Below, piece by piece: positions 32,201 through 47,200 of a stretch of DNA of 64,000 nucleotides; position 1 is the first letter of the stretch; every line of letters begins with the position of its first letter. This DNA comes from Avena insularis. Its lineage: Eukaryota; Streptophyta; Magnoliopsida; Poales; Poaceae. The notes under the pieces were generated by a model. It saw only the letters and a list, made by a program, of their open reading frames with translations, was not told where the DNA came from and did no database searches. The position numbers and the translations under genes are program-made. The DNA is taken from positions 69,670,992 to 69,734,991 of the forward strand of contig CM042687.1 of the NCBI GenBank assembly GCA_023614405.1, read 5' to 3'.

Positions 32201-35200
32201 CCATTTTCCTAAAATACTAGACCACCTTACATGGACTATCTCCCAAGGGACATCTCAAACCTTTTCGTCCATCCCAGGTAAAAAGGACAAATGTCTGCCG
32301 AATCTGTAGGAAGTGGGTCCGGTTTGTACTACAGGTACATGATCTATCGCCCGTGATTTTTTGAAAAAATCATTTTTAGACTAGCAATATGTGGTTTCTT
32401 TAGAGATCCAATGCAAGTTCTAACGATGCTCGTCCCCTATCTTCATGCACACGGTTCGACCATAGTTAGAAATTCAGATAATTCAAAGCGGGCATAATAA
32501 ATTCAAAAAAACCGAACAATGAAAATCCTTGGCGTGGTGTCATATTATGTTACATAGTTGAAAGGAAAAATACCAGACTTGGTATATTGATCATGTTTGA
32601 AAAACCTTCACAAAATAACCTATCATGTTCGAGGTTTCATGGCTTCGGTCCAAATGACCGATGTTATGTGCTGAATCACGGCATAGTTTGTGATGTTGTG
32701 CCCATATTATGCATGTGTGGATATTGGTATGGAGAACAATGTTGCGGGAGGAAGTTTTCCTTTTTGCATACGGAAAAGCCCTTTTCCATTTTCCGGCGCA
32801 TAAAAAGCAGAATTTGTGAAGTAACCACCAAAATGCCGTTTCAGAATGCTACCGTCCCATTTTCCTAAAATACTAGACCACCTTACATGGACTATCTCCC
32901 AGGGACATCTCAAACCTTTTCGTCCATCCGGGTAAAAAGGACAAATGTCTTAGAATCGGTAGGAAGTGGGTCGGTTTGTACTACTGGTACATGATCTATC
33001 GCCGTGATTTTTGAAAAAATCATTTTAGACTCACAATATGTGGTTTCTTTAGAGATCCAATGCAAGTTCTAACGATGCTCGTCCCTATCTTCATGCACAC
33101 GGTTCGACCATAGTTAGAAATTGAGATAATTCAAAGCGGGCATAATAAATTCAAAAAAACCGAACAATGAAAATCCTTGGCGTGGTGTCATATTATGTTA
33201 CATAGTTGAAAGGAAAAATACCAGACTTGGTATATTGATCATGTTTGAAAAACCTTCACAAAATGACCTATCATGTTCGAGGTTTCATGGCTTTCGGTCC
33301 AAATGACCGATGTTATGTCTGAATCACGGCATAGTTTGTGATGTTGTGCCCATATTATGCATGTGTGTGGACATTGGTATGGAGAACAATGTTGCGGAGG
33401 AAGTTTTCCTTTTTGCATACGGAAAAGCCCTTTTCCATTTTCCGGCGCATAAAAAGCGGGTCGTTTTAATGAAGTAACCACCAAAATGCCGTTTCAGAAT
33501 GCTACCGTCCCATTTTCCTAAAATACTAGACCACCTTACATGGACTATCTCCCAAGGGACATCTCAAACCTTTTCGTCCATCCGGGTAAAAGGACAAATG
33601 TCTTAGAATCGGTAGGAAGTGGGTCCGGTTGTACTACAGTACATGATCTATCGCCCGTGATTTTTGAAAAAATCATTTTAGACTACAATATGTGGTTTCT
33701 TTAGAGATCCAATGCAAGTTCTAACGATGCTCGTCCCTATCTTCATGCACACGGTTCGACCATAGTTAGAAATTAGGATAATTCAAAGCGGGCATAATAA
33801 ATTCAAAAAAAAACCGAACAACAAAAATCCTTCGCGTGGTGTCATATTATGTTACATAGTTGAAAGGAAAAATACCAGACTTGGTATATTGATCATGTTT
33901 CGAAAAAACCTTCACAAAATGACCTATCATGTTCGAGGTTTCATGGCTTTCGGTCCAAATGACCGATGTTATGTGCTGAATCACGGCATAGTTTGTGATG
34001 TTGTGCCCATATTGTGCATGTGTGTGGACATTGGTATGGAGAACAATGTTGCAGGAGGAAGTTTTCCTTTTATGCATACGGAAAAGCCCTTTTCCATTTT
34101 CGGCGCAAAAAAGCAGTCGTTTTGTGAAGTAACCACCAAAATGCCGTTTCAGAATGCTACCGTCCCATTTTCCTAAAATACTAGACCACCGTACATGGAC
34201 TATCTCCCAACAGGGACATCTCAAACCTTTTCGTCCATCCCGGGTAAAAAGGACAAATGTCTGCCGAATCGGTAGGAAGTGGGTCCGGTTTGTACGACAG
34301 GTACATGATCTATCGCCCGTGATTTTTTGAAAAAATCATTTTTAGACTCGCAATATGTGGTTTCTTTAGAGATCCAATGCAAGTTCTAATGATGCTCGTC
34401 CCCTATCTTCATGCACACCGGTTCGACCATAGTTAGAAATTCAGATAATTCAAAACGGGCATAATAAATTCAAAAAAAACCTACACAATGAAAATCCTTC
34501 GCGTGGTGTCATATTATGTTACATAGTTGAAAGGAAAAATACCAGACTTGGTATATTGATCATGTTTCAAAAAACCTTCACAAAATGACCTATCATGTTC
34601 GAGGTTTCATGGCTTTCGGTCCAAATGACCGATGTTATGTGCTGAATCACGGCATAGTTTGTGATGTTGTGCCCATATTATGCATGTGTGTGGACATTGG
34701 TATGGAGAACAATGTTGCAGGAGGAAGTTTTCCTTTTTATGCATACGGAAAAGCCCTTTTCCATTTTCGGCATAAAAAAGCGAATTCGTTTGTGAAGTAA
34801 CCACCAAAATGCCGTTTGAATGCTACCGTCCCATTTTCCTAAAATACTAGACCACCTTACATGGACTATCTCCCAAGGGGACATCTCAAACCTTTTCGTC
34901 CATCCGGGTAAAAGGACAAATGTCTGCGAATCGGTAGGAAGTGGGTCGGTTTGTACTACAGTACATGATCTATCGCCCGTGATTTTTGAAAAATCATTTT
35001 AGACTCATAATATGTGGTTTCTTTAGAGATCAATGCAAGTTCTAACGATGCTCGTCCCCTATCTTCATGCACACCGGTTCGACCATAGTTAGAAATTCAG
35101 ATAATTCAAAGCAGGCATAATAAATTCAAAAAAACCGAACAATGAAAATCCTTGGCGTGGTGTCATATTATATTACATAGTTGAAAGGAAAAATACCAGA

Positions 35201-38200
35201 CTTGGTATATTGATCATGTTTGAAAAACCTTCACAAAATGACCTATCATGTTCGAGGTTTCATGGCTTTCGGTCCAAATGACCCGATGTTATGTGCTGAA
35301 TCACGGCATAGTTTGTGATGTTGTGCCCATATTATGCATGTGTGTGGACATTGGTATGGAGAACAATGTTGCGGGAGGAAGTTTTCCTTTTTGCCATACG
35401 GAAAAGCCCTTTTCCATTTTCCGGCATAAAAAGCGTCGTTTTTGAAGTAACCACCAAAATGCCGTTTCAGAATGCTACCGTCCCATTTTCCTAAAATACT
35501 AGACCACCTTACATGGACTATCTCCCAACAGGACATCTCAAACCTTTTCGTCCATCCGGGTAAAAGGACAAATGTCTGTAGAATCGGTAGGAAGTGGGTC
35601 GGTTTGTACTACGGTACATGATCTATCGCCGTGATTTTTGAAAAAATCATTTTAGACTCGCAATATGTGGTTTCTTTAGAGATCCAATGCAAGTTCTAAC
35701 GATGCTCGTCCCTATCTTCATGCACACCGGTTCGACCATAGTTAGAAATTGAGATAATTCAAAGCGGGCATAATAAATTCAAAAAAACCGAACAATGAAA
35801 ATCCTTGGCGTGGTGTCATATTATGTTACATAGTTGAAAGGAAAAATACCAGACTTGGTATATTGATCATGTTTGAAAAAACCTTCACAAAATGACCTAT
35901 CATGTTCGAGGTTTCATGGCTTTCGGTCCAAATGACCGATGTTATGTGCTGAATCACGGCATAGTTTGTGATGTTGTGCCCATAGTATGCATGTGTGTGG
36001 ATCTTGGTATGGAGAACAATGTTGCGGGAGGAAGTTTTCCTTTTGTACGGAAAAGCCCTTTTCCATTTTCCGGCGCAAAAAGCGAATCGTTTTGAAGTAA
36101 CCACCAAAATGCCGTTTCAGAATGCTACCGTCCCATTTTCCTAAAATACTAGACCACCTTACATGGACTATCTCCCAAGGGACATCTCAAACCTTTTCGT
36201 CCATCCGGGTAAAAGGACAAATGTCTGTAGAATCGGTAGGAAGTGGGTCGGTTTGTACTACGGTACATGATCTATCGCCGTGATTTTTTGAAAAAAATCA
36301 TTTTAAGACTCGCAATATGTGGTTTCTTTAGAGATCCAATGCAAGTTCTAACGATGCTCGTCCCCTATCTTCATGCACACCGGTTCGACCATAGTTAGAA
36401 ATTCAGATAATTCAAAACAGGCATAATAAATTCAAAAAAAACCCGAACAATGAAAATCCTTCGCGTGGTGTCATATTATGTTACATAGTTGAAAGGAAAA
36501 ATACCAGACTTGGTATATTGATCATGTTTCGAAAAAACCTTCACAAAATGACCTATCATGTTCGAGGTTTCATGGCTCTCGGTCCATATGACCGATGTTA
36601 TGTGCTGAATCACGGCATAGTTTGTGATGTTGTGCACATATTATGCATGTGTGTGGACATTGGTATGGAGAACAATGTTGCAGGAGGAAGTTTTCCTTTT
36701 TGCATACGGAAAAGCCCTTTTCCATTTTCCGGCGCAAAAAGCGAATTCGTTTTGTGAAGTAACCACCAAAATGCCGTTTCAGAATGCTACCGTCCCATTT
36801 TCCTAAAATACTAGACCACCTTACATGGACTATCTCCCAACAGGGACATCTCAAACCTTTTCGTCCATCCCGGGTAAAAAGGACAAATGTCTGCCGAATC
36901 GGTAGGAAGTGGGTCCGGTTTGTACTACAGGTACATGATCTATCGCCCGTGATTTTTTGAAAAAATCATTTTTAGACTCGCAATATGTGGTTTCTTTAGA
37001 GATCCAATGCAAGTTCTAACGATGCTCGTCCCCTATCTTCATGCACACGGTTCGACCATAGTTAGAAATTCAGATAATTCAAAACAGGCATAATAAATTC
37101 AAAAAAAAACCGAACAATGAAAATCCTTCGCGTGGTGTCATATTATGTTACATAGTTGAAAGGAAAAATACCAGACTTGGTATATTGATCATGTTTCGAA
37201 AAAACCTTCACAAAATGACCTATCATGTTCGAGGTTTCATGGCTTTCGGTCCAAATGACCGATGTTATGTGCTGAATCACGGCATAGTTTGTGATGTTGT
37301 GCCCATATTATGCATGTGTGTGGACATTGGTATGGAGAACAATGTTGCAGGAGGAAGTTTTCCTTTTTATGCATACGGAAAAGCCCTTTTCCATTTTCCG
37401 GCGCAAAAAAGCGAATCGTTTTAATGAAGTAACCACCAAAATGCCGTTTCAGAATGCTACCGTCCCATTTTCCTAAAATACTAGACCACCTTACATGGAC
37501 TATCTCCCACAGGACATCTCAAACCTTTTCGTCCATCCGGGTAAAAAGGACAAATGTCTGTAGAATCGGTGGGAAGTGGGTCGGTTTGTACTACGGAGTA
37601 CATGATCTATCGTGATTTTTGAAAAATCATTTTAGACTCATAATATGTGGTTTCTTTAGAGATCAATGCAAGTTCTAACGATGCTCGTCCCCTATCTTCA
37701 TGCACACGGTTCGACCATAGTTAGAAATTGAGATAATTCAAAGCAGGCATAATAAATTCAAAAAAACCCGAACAATGAAAATCCTTTGCGTGGTGTCATA
37801 TTATGTTACATAGTTGAAAGTAAAAATACCAGGACTTGGTATATTGATCATGTTTGAAAAAACCTTCACAAAATGACCTATCATGTTCGAGGTTTCATGG
37901 CTTTCGGTCCAAATGACCGATGTTATGTCTGAATCACGGCATAGTTTGTGATGTTGTGCCCATATTATGCATGTGTGTGGACATTGGTATGGAGAACAAT
38001 GTTGCGGAGGAAGTTTTCCTTTTTATGCGCGGAAAAGCCCTTTTCCATTTTCCGGCGCAAAAAAGCAGGTCGTTTGTGAAGTAACCACCAAAATGCCGTT
38101 TCAGAATGCTACCGTCCCATTTTCCTAAAATACTAGACCACCTTACATGGACTATCTCCCAGCAGGGACATCTCAAACCTTTTCGTCCATCCGGGTAAAA

Positions 38201-41200
38201 GGACAAATGTCTGCCGAATCGGTAGGAAGTGGGTCGGTTTGTACTACAGTACATGATCTATGCCCGTGATTTTTGAAAAAATCATTTTAGACTACATAAT
38301 ATGTGGTTTCTTTAGAGATCAATGCAAGTTCTAACGATGCTCGTCCCCTATCTTCATGCACCGGTTCGACCATAGTTAGAAATTGAGATAATTCAAAGCG
38401 GGCATAATAAATTCAAAAAAACCGAACAATGAAAATCCTGCTCGTGGTGTACTATTATGTTACATAGTTGAAAGGAAAAATACCAGACTTGTTATATTGA
38501 TCATGTTTATAAAAAAACTTGACAAAATGACCTATCATTTTCGAGGTTTCATGGCTTCGGTCCAAATGACCGATGTTATGTCTTGAATCACGGCATAGTT
38601 TGTGATGTTGTGCCCATATTATGCATGTGTGTGGACATTGGTATGGAGAACAATGTTGCGGAGGAAGTTTTCCTTTTTGTATACGGAAAAGCCCTTTTCC
38701 ATTTTCGGCATAAAAAGCAGGTCGTTTGTGAAGTAACCACCAAAATGCCGTTTGAATGCTACCGTCCCATTTTCCTAAAATACTAGACCACCTTACATGG
38801 ACTATCTCCCAGCAGGGACATCTCAAACCTTTTCGTCCATCCGGGTAAAAAGGACAAATGTCTGTAGAATCGGTAGGAAGTGGGTCGGTTTGTACTACGG
38901 TACATGATCTATCGCCCGTGATTTTTGAAAAAATCATTTTAGACTACATAATATGTGGTTTCTTTAGAGATCCAATGCAAGTTCTAACGATGCTCGTCCC
39001 TATCTTCATGCACACGGTTCGACCATAGTTAGAAATTGAGATAATTCAAAGCGGGCATAATAAATTCAAAAAAACCGAACAATGAAAATCCTTGGCGTGG
39101 TGTCATATTATGTTACATAGTTGAAAGGAAAAATACCAGACTTGGTATATTGATCATGTTTGAAAAACCTTCACAAAATGACCTATCATGTTCGAGGTTT
39201 CATGGCTTTCGGTCCAAATGACCGATGTTATGTCTTGAATCACGGCATAGTTTGTGATGTTGTGCCCATATTATGCATGTGTGTGGACATTGGTATGGAG
39301 AACAATGTTGCAGGAGGAAGTTTTCCTTTTTTGCATACGGAAAAGCCCTTTTCCATTTTCGGCATAAAAAGCAATCGTTTTGTGAAGTAACCACCAAAAT
39401 GCCGTTTCAGAATGCTACCATCCCATTTTCCTAAAATACTAGACCACCTTACATGGACTATCTCCCAACAGGGACATCTCAATCCTTTTCGTCCATCCGG
39501 GTAAAAGGACAAATGTCTGTAGAATCGGTAGGAAGTGGGTCGGTTTGTACTACGGTACATGATCTATCGCCCGTGATTTTTGAAAAATCATTTTAGACTC
39601 GCAATATGTGGTTTCTTTAGAGATCCAATGCAAGTTCTAACGATGCTCGTCCCTATCTTCATGCACGGTTCGACCATAGTTAGAAATTGAGATAATTCAA
39701 AACGGGCATAATAAATTCAAAAAAAACCCGAACAATGAAAATCCTTCGCGTGGTGTCATATTATGTTACATAGTTGAAAGGAAAAATACCAGACTTGGTA
39801 TATTGATCATGTTTCGAAAAACATTCACAAAATGACCTATCATGTTCGAGGTTTCATGGCTTTCGGTCCAAATGACCGATGTTATGTGCTGAATCACGGC
39901 ATAGTTTGTGATGTTGTGCCCATATTATGCATGTGTGTGGACATTGGTATGGAGAACAATGTTGCAGGAGGAAGTTTTCCTTTTTGTCGCGGAAAAGCCC
40001 TTTTCCATTTTCGGCGCAAAAAAGCGATTCGTTTTAATGAAGTAACCACCAAAATGCCGTTTCAGAATGCTACCGTCCCATTTTCCTAAAATACTAGACC
40101 ACCTTACATGGACTATCTCCCAACAGGGACATCTCAAACCTTTTCGTCCATCCCAGGTAAAAAGGACAAATGTCTGCCGAATCGGCAGGAAGTGGGTTCG
40201 GTTTCTACTACAGGTACATGATCTATCGCCCGTGATTTTTTGAAAAAATCATTTTAGACTACATAATATGTGGTTTCTTTAGAGATCCAATGCAAGTTCT
40301 AACGATGCTCGTCCCCTATCTTCATGCACACCGGTTCGACCATAGTTAGAAATTCAGATAATTCAAAACGGGCATAATAAATTCAAAAAAACCCGAACAA
40401 TGAAAATCCTTCGCGTGGTGTCATATTATGTTACATAGTTGAAAGGAAAAATACCAGACTTGGTATATTGATCATGTTTCGAAAAACATTCACAAAATGA
40501 CCTATCATGTTCGAGGTTTCATGGCTTTCGGTCCAAATGACCGATGTTATGTGCTGAATCACGGCATAGTTTGTGATGTTGTGCCCATATTATGCATGTG
40601 TGTGGACATTGGTATGGAGAACAATGTTGCAGGAGGAAGTTTTCCTTTTTATGCATACGGAAAAGCCCTTTTCCATTTTCCGGCGCAAAAAAGCGAATTC
40701 GTTTTATTGAAGTAACCACCAAAATGCCGTTTCAGAATGCTACCGTCCCATTTTCCTAAAATACTAGACCACCTTACATGGACTATCTCCCAACAGGGAC
40801 ATCTCAAGCCTTTTCGTCCATCTCGGGTAAAAAGGACAAATGTCTGCCGAATCGGCAGGAAGTGGGTCCGGTTTGTACTACAGGTACATGATCTATCGCC
40901 CATGATTTTTTGAAAAAAATCATTTTTAGACTCGCAATATGTGGTTTCTTTAGAGATCAAATGGAAGTTCTAACGACGCTCATCCCCTATCTTCATGCAC
41001 ACCGGTTCGACCATAGTTAGAAATTTAGATAATTCAAAATGGGCATAATAAATTCAAAAAAATCCGAACAATGAAAATCCTTCGCGTGGTGTCATATTAT
41101 GTTACATAGTTGAAAGGAAAAATACCAGACTTGGTATATTGATCATGTGTCGAAAAAAACTTTACAAAATTACCTATCATGTTCGAGGTTTCATGGCTTT

Positions 41201-44200
41201 CGGTCCTAATGACCGATGTTATGTGCTGAATAACGACATAGTTTGTGATGTTGTGCCCATATTATGCATGTGTATGGACATTGGTATGGAGAACAATGTT
41301 GCAGGAGGAAGTTTTCCATTTTGTCGCACGGAAAAGCCCTTTTCCATTTTCCGGCGCAAAAAAGCGTCGTTTTGTGAAGTAACCACCAAAATGCCGTTTA
41401 GAATGCTACCGTCCCATTTTCCTAAAATACTAGACCACCTTACATGGACTATCTCCCAAGGGACATCTCAAACCTTTTCGTCCATCCGGGTAAAAAGGAC
41501 AAATGTCTGTAGAATCGGTAGGAAGTGGGTCGGTTTGTACTACAGGTACATGATCTATCGCCCGTGATTTTTGAAAAAATCATTTTAGACTACATAATAT
41601 GTGGTTTCTTTAGAGATCAATGCAAGTTCTAACGATGCTCGTCCCCTATCTTCATGCACACGGTTCGACCATAGTTAGAAATTGAGATAATTCAAAGCGG
41701 GCATAATAAATTCAAAAAAACCGAACAATGAAAATCCTTGGCGTGGTGTCATATTATGTTACATAGTTGAAAGGAAAAATACCAGACTTGGTATATTGAT
41801 CATGTTTGAAAAAACCTTCACAAAATGACCTATCATGTTCGAGGTTTCATGGCTTTCGGTCCAAATGACCGATGTTATGTGCTGAATCACGGCATAGTTT
41901 GTGATGTTGTGCCCATATTATGCATGTGTGTGGACATTGGTATGGAGAACAATGTTGCAGGAGGAAGTTTTCCTTTTTATGCATGCGGAAAAGCCCTTTT
42001 CCATTTTCGGCATAAAAAGCAGATTTGTGAAGTAACCACCAAAATGCCGTTTCAGAATGCTACCGTCCCATTTTCCTAAAATACTAGACCACCTTACATG
42101 GACTATCTCCCAGGGACATCTCAAACCTTTTCGTCCATCCGGGTAAAAAGGACAAATGTCTGCGAATCGGTAGGAAGTGGGTCCGGTTTGTACTACGGTA
42201 CATGATCTATCGCCCGTGATTTTTGAAAAAATCATTTTAGACTATAATATGTGGTTTCTTTAGAGATCCAATGCAAGTTCTAACGATGCTCGTCCCTATC
42301 TTCATGCACACGGTTCGACCATAGTTAGAAATTGAGATAATTCAAAGCGGGCATAATAAATTCAAAAAAAATCCGAACAATGAAAATCCTTCGCGTGGTG
42401 TCATATTATGTTACATAGTTGAAAGGAAAAATACTAGACTTGGTATATTGATCATGTTTGAAAAAACCTTCACAAAATGACCTATCATGTTCGAGGTTTC
42501 ATGGCTTTCGGTCCAAATGACCGATGTTATGTGCTGAATCACGGCATAGTTTGTGATGTTGTGCCCATATTATGCATGTGTGTGGACATTGGTATGGAGA
42601 ACAATGTTGCGGGAGGAAGTTTTCCTTTTGTGCATACGGAAAAGCCCTTTTCCATTTTCGGCGCATAAAAAGCAGGTCGTTTGTGAAGTAACCACCAAAA
42701 TGCCGTTTCAGAATGCTACGTCCCATTTTCCTAAAATACTAGACCACCTTACATGGACTATCTCCCAACCGGGACATCTCAAACCTTTTTGTCCATCCCG
42801 GGTAAAAAGGACAAATGTCTGTAGAATCGGTAGGAAGTGGGTCGGTTTGTACTACAGTACATGATCTATCGCCCGTGATTTTTGAAAAAATCATTTTAGA
42901 CTAGCAATATGTGGTTTCTTTAGAGATCAATGCAAGTTCTAACGATGCTCGTCCCTATCTTCATGCACACGGTTCGACCATAGTTAGAAATTGAGATAAT
43001 TCAAAGCGGGCATAATAAATTCAAAAAAACCGAACAATGAAAATCCTTGGCGTGGTGTCATATTATGTTACATAGTTGAAAGGAAAAATACGGACTTGGT
43101 ATATTGATCATGTTTCGAAAAAACCTTCACAAAATGACCTATCATGTTCGAGGTTTCATGGCTTTCGGTCCAAATGACCGATGTTATGTGCTGAATCACG
43201 GCATAGTTTGTGATGTTGTGCCCATATTATGCATGTGTGTGGACATTGGTATGGATAACAATGTTGCGGGAGGAAGTTTTCCTTTTTCGCATACGGAAAA
43301 GCCCTTTTCCATTTTCGGCGCAAAAGCAAAGCGTTTTAATGAAGTAACCACCAAAATGCCGTTTCAGAATGCTACCGTCCCATTTTCCTAAAATACTAGA
43401 CCACCTTACATGGACTATCTCCCAACAGGGACATCTCAAACCTTTTCGTCCATCCCGGGTAAAAAGGACAAATGTCTGTAGAATCGGTGGGAAGTGGGTC
43501 GGTTTGTACTACGTACATGATCTATCGCCCGTGATTTTTGAAAAAATCATTTTAGACTACATAATATGTGGTTTCTTTAGAGATCCAATGCAAGTTCTAA
43601 CGATGCTCGTCCCCTATCTTCATGCACCGGTTCGACCATAGTTAGAAATTGAGATAATTCAAAGCGGGCATAATAAATTCAAAAAAACCGAACAATGAAA
43701 ATCCTTGGCGTGGTGTCATATTATGTTACATAGTTGAAAGGAAAAATACCAGGACTTGGTATATTGATCATGTTTCGAAAAAACCTTCACAAAATGACCT
43801 ATCATGTTCGAGTTTTCATGGCTTTGGTCCAAATGACCGATGTTATGTGCTGAATCACGGCATAGTTTGTGATGTTGTGCCCATATTATGCATGTGTGTG
43901 GACATTGGTATGGAGAACAATGTTGCGGGAGGAAGTTTTCCTTTTATGCATACGGAAAAGCCCTTTTCCATTTTCGGCGCAAAAAGCAGGTCGTTTTGAA
44001 GTAACCACCAAAATGCCGTTTCAGAATGCTACCGTCCCATTTTCCTAAAATACTAGACCACCTTACATGGACTATCTCCCAAGGGACATCTCAAACCTTT
44101 TCGTCCATCCGGGTAAAAAGGACAAATGTCTGTAGAATCGGTGGGAAGTGGGTCGGTTTGTACTACGGTACATGATCTATCGCCCGTGATTTTTTGAAAA

Positions 44201-47200
44201 ATCATTTTAGACTCATAATATGTGGTTTCTTTAGAGATCCAATGCAAGTTCTAACGATGCTCGTCCCTATCTTCATGCACACGGTTCGACCATAGTTAGA
44301 AATTGAGATAATTCAAAGCAGGGCATAATAAATTCAAAAAAACCGAACAATGAAAATCATTCGCGTGGTGTCATATTATGTTACATAGTTGAAACGAAAA
44401 ATACCAGACTTGGTATATTGATCATTTTTCGAAAAAACCTTCACAAAATGACCTATCATGTTCGAGGTTTCATGGCTTTCGGTCCAAATGACCGATGTTA
44501 TGTGCTGAATCACGGCATAGTTTGTGATGTTGTGCCCATATTATGCATGTGTGTGGACATTGGTATGGAGAACAATGTTGCAGGAGGAAGTTTTCCTTTT
44601 TATGCGGAAAAGCCCTTTTCCATTTTCGGCGCAAAAAAGCAGGTCGTTTAATGAAGTAACCACCAAAATGCCGTTTCAGAATGCTAGTCCCATTTTCCTA
44701 AAATACTAGACCACCTTACATGGACTATCTCCCAGCAGGGACATCTCAAACCTTTTCGTCCATCCGGGTAAAAAGGACAAATGTCTGTAGAATCGGTAGG
44801 AAGTGGGTCGGTTTGTACTACTGGTACATGATCTATCGCCCGTGATTTTTGAAAAATCATTTTAGACTCGCAATATGTGGTTTCTTTAGAGATCCAATGC
44901 AAGTTCTAACGATGCTCGTCCCCTATCTTCATGCACACTGGTTCGACCATAGTTAGAAATTCAGATAATTCAAAACAGGCATAATAAATTCAAAAAAAAC
45001 CCGAACAATGAAAATCCTTTGCGTGGTGTCATATTATGTTACATAGTTGAAAGTAAAAATACCAGACTTGATATATTGATCATGTTTCGAAAAAACCTTC
45101 ACAAAATGACCTATCATGTTCGAGGTTTCATGGCTTTCGGTCCAAATGACCGATGTTATGTGCTGAATCACGGCATAGTTTGTGATGTTGTGCCCATATT
45201 ATGCATGTGTGTGGATATTGGTATGGAGAACAATGTTGCCGGAGGAAGTTTTCCTTTTTATGCATACGGAAAAGCCCTTTTCCATTTTCGGCGCAAAAAG
45301 CAGATTCGTTTTGTGAAGTAACCACCAAAATGCCGTTTCAGAATGCTACCGTCCCATTTTCCTAAAATACTAGACCACCTTACATGGACTATCTCCCAAC
45401 AGGGACATCTCAAACCTTTTCGTCCATCCCGGGTAAAAAGGACAAATGTCTGCCGAATCGGCAGGAAGTGGGTCGGTTTGTACTACGGTACATGATCTAT
45501 CGCCGTGATTTTTGAAAAAATCATTTTAGACTAGCAATATGTGGTTTCTTTAGAGATCAATGCAAGTTCTAACGATGCTCGTCCCTATCTTCATGCACAC
45601 GGTTCGACCATAGTTAGAAATTGGATAATTCAAAGCGGGCATAATAAATTCAAAAAATCTGAACAATGAAAATCCTTCGCGTGGTGTCATATTATGTTAC
45701 ATAGTTGAAAGGAAAAATACCAGACTTGGTATATTGATCATGTTTCGAAAAAACCTTCACAAAATGACCTATCATGTTCGAGGTTTCATGGCTTTCGGTC
45801 CAAATGACCGATGTTATGTGCTGAATCACGGCATAGTTTGTGATGTTGTGCCCATATTATGCATGTGTGTGGACATTGGTATGGAGAACAATGTTGCAGG
45901 AGGAAGTTTTCCTTTTATGCATACGGAAAAGCCCTTTTCCATTTTCGGCGCAAAAAAGATCGTTTTATGAAGTAACCACCAAAATGCCGTTTCAGAATGC
46001 TACCGTCCCATTTTCCTAAAATACTAGACCACCTTACATGGACTATCTCCCAACAGGGACATCTCAAACCTTTTCGTCCATCCCGGGTAAAAAGGACAAA
46101 TGTCTGCCGAATCGGTAGGTAGTGGGTCCGGTTTGTACTACAGGTACATGATCTATCGCCGTGATTTTTGAAAAATCATTTTTAGACTACAATATGTGGT
46201 TTCTTTAGAGATCCAATGCAAGTTCTAACGATGCTCGTCCCCTATCTTCATGCACACCGGTTCGACCATAGTTAGAAATTAAGATAATTCAAAACGGGCA
46301 TAATAAATTCAAAAAAAACCCGAACAATGAAAATCCTTCTCGTGGTGTCATATTATGTTACATAGTTGAAAGGAAAAATACCAGACTTGGTATATTGATC
46401 ATGTTTCGAAAAAACCTTCACAAAATGTCCTATCATGTTCGAGGTTTCATGTCGGTCCAAATGACCGATGTTATGTGCTGAATCACGGCATAATTTGTGA
46501 TGATGTGCCCATATTATGCATGTGTGTGGACATTGGTATGGAGAACAATGTTGCAGGAGAAAGTTTTCCTTTTTATGCATACGGAAAAGCCCTTTTCCAT
46601 TTTCGGCGCAAAAAGCAGGTCGTTTTGAAGTAACCACCAAAATGCCGTTTCAGAATGCTACCGTCCCATTTTCCTAAAATACTAGACCACCTTACATGGA
46701 CTATCTCCCAAGGGACATCTCAAACCTTTTCGTCCATCCGGGTAAAAAGGACAAATGTCTGTAGAATCGGTGGGAAGTGGGTCGGTTTGTACTACAGTAC
46801 ATGATCTATCGCCGTGATTTTTGAAAAATCATTTTAGACTACGCAATATGTGGTTTCTTTAGAGATCAATGCAAGTTCTAACGATGCTCGTCCCTATCTT
46901 CATGCACCGGTTCGACCATAGTTAGAAATTCAGATAATTCAAAACGGGCATAATAAATTCAAAAAAAAACCGAACAATGAAAATCCTTCGCGTGGTGTCA
47001 TATTATGTTACATAGTTGAAAGGAAAAATACCAGACTTGGTATATTGATCATGTTTCGAAAAACATTCACAAAATGACCTATCATGTTCGAGGTTTCATG
47101 GCTTTCGGTCCAAATGACCGATGCTATGTGCTGAATCACAGCATAGTTTGTGATGTTGTGCCCATATTATGCATGTGTGTGGACATTGGTATGGAGAACA